Shown here piece after piece: positions 6,821 to 6,885 of a DNA stretch of 6,885 bases (positions within the stretch are counted from its first letter, which is position 1; every line of letters starts with the position of its first letter). Location: assembly GCA_020425885.1 (NCBI GenBank), contig JAGQRA010000718.1, forward strand, positions 1 through 6,885. Direction: 5' to 3'. Both the position numbers and the translations under genes were made by a program. The notes beneath the pieces are model-generated. The model worked only from the letters and a program-made list of their open reading frames with translations. It did not search any database and had not been told where the DNA came from. This DNA is from Planctomycetota bacterium. GTDB lineage: Bacteria; Planctomycetota; UBA1135; UBA2386.

Positions 6821-6885
6821 ATGGCCCAACGCCCTATCGTAGGTAGGGCATGGGCTCGTTCCGCAAGCAAGAGGATCGCCGTCAG
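6821..6885 (+). CDS. Start of an unidentified protein gene, cut by the window edge
   Basis: An open frame from ATG at 6821 runs to the end of the window (21 codons, basic, beginning MAQRPIVGRAWARS). A strong ribosome-binding site precedes it. A second candidate is ATG at 6850 in another frame (beginning MGSFRKQEDRRQ), preceded by a repeat of the same ribosome-binding element. Its third codon positions look slightly more like the neighbouring genes. The two cannot be told apart from so little sequence, and no function can be given. Confidence 0.35.
   Translation, partial: MAQRPIVGRAWARSASKRIAV
6823..6856 (+). other. Stable two-part hairpin at the start of the last gene
   Basis: GCCCA (6824-6828) pairs with TGGGC (6851-6855), and GCCCTAT (6831-6837) pairs with GTAGGGC (6843-6849) with one T-G pair. 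A small 2x1 internal loop separates the two stems, and the apical loop is 5 nt. An extra G-T pair can close the base. No T-tract follows. The right arm covers the second candidate start codon (6850-6852) and its purine-rich site, so the fold could control translation. Confidence 0.5.

Overview
The window is about 6.9 kb of very GC-rich bacterial DNA (roughly two thirds G+C by eye). It holds four complete protein genes that can be assigned to families or to a clear architecture, one complete gene of unknown function, one gene running off each edge, and one short gene remnant. The best clue to the host is the remnant at 3017-3277. It resembles the C-terminal domain that ends many secreted proteins in some Planctomycetota (a GCxLYL turn, a PAxLGLxLxxQG strand and a final SNALD motif). 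A planctomycete is therefore the most likely source, but this rests on pattern recognition and not on a database search.

Left part (1-1021, + strand): the C-terminal end of a DUF790/Bax1-like nuclease overlaps by about 32 nt the start of a CPBP (CAAX/Rce1-type) intramembrane metalloprotease gene. Middle (1066-3009, - strand): an unrecognised protein of about 647 residues, converging on the protease gene. Its last two thirds look like two copies of one beta-rich domain. Its 5' end overlaps, antisense, the start of the secreted-protein remnant (3017-3277, +), which suggests an old rearrangement breakpoint near 2950-3020.

Right-centre (3321-5923, - strand): a two-gene signalling operon. The first gene is an HDOD-domain protein that keeps HD-type metal-ligand residues. 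Eight bases later comes a GAF-type sensor with a SpoIIE/RsbU-type PP2C phosphatase domain. No STAS antagonist, anti-sigma kinase or sigma factor lies in the window, so the phosphatase target must be encoded elsewhere.

Right end (5924-6885): a 279-bp divergent intergenic region with four dyads at roughly 40-50 bp spacing, then a compact type I signal peptidase gene on the + strand. A possible hairpin terminator follows it. The window ends at the start of a further + strand gene, with a strong ribosome-binding site and a striking hairpin at the start. No rRNA, tRNA, CRISPR array, transposase or phage gene is visible. The strongest candidates for something new are the HDOD/SpoIIE pair, the duplicated-domain protein and the structured start of the last gene. 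None of them amounts to proof of an undescribed system.
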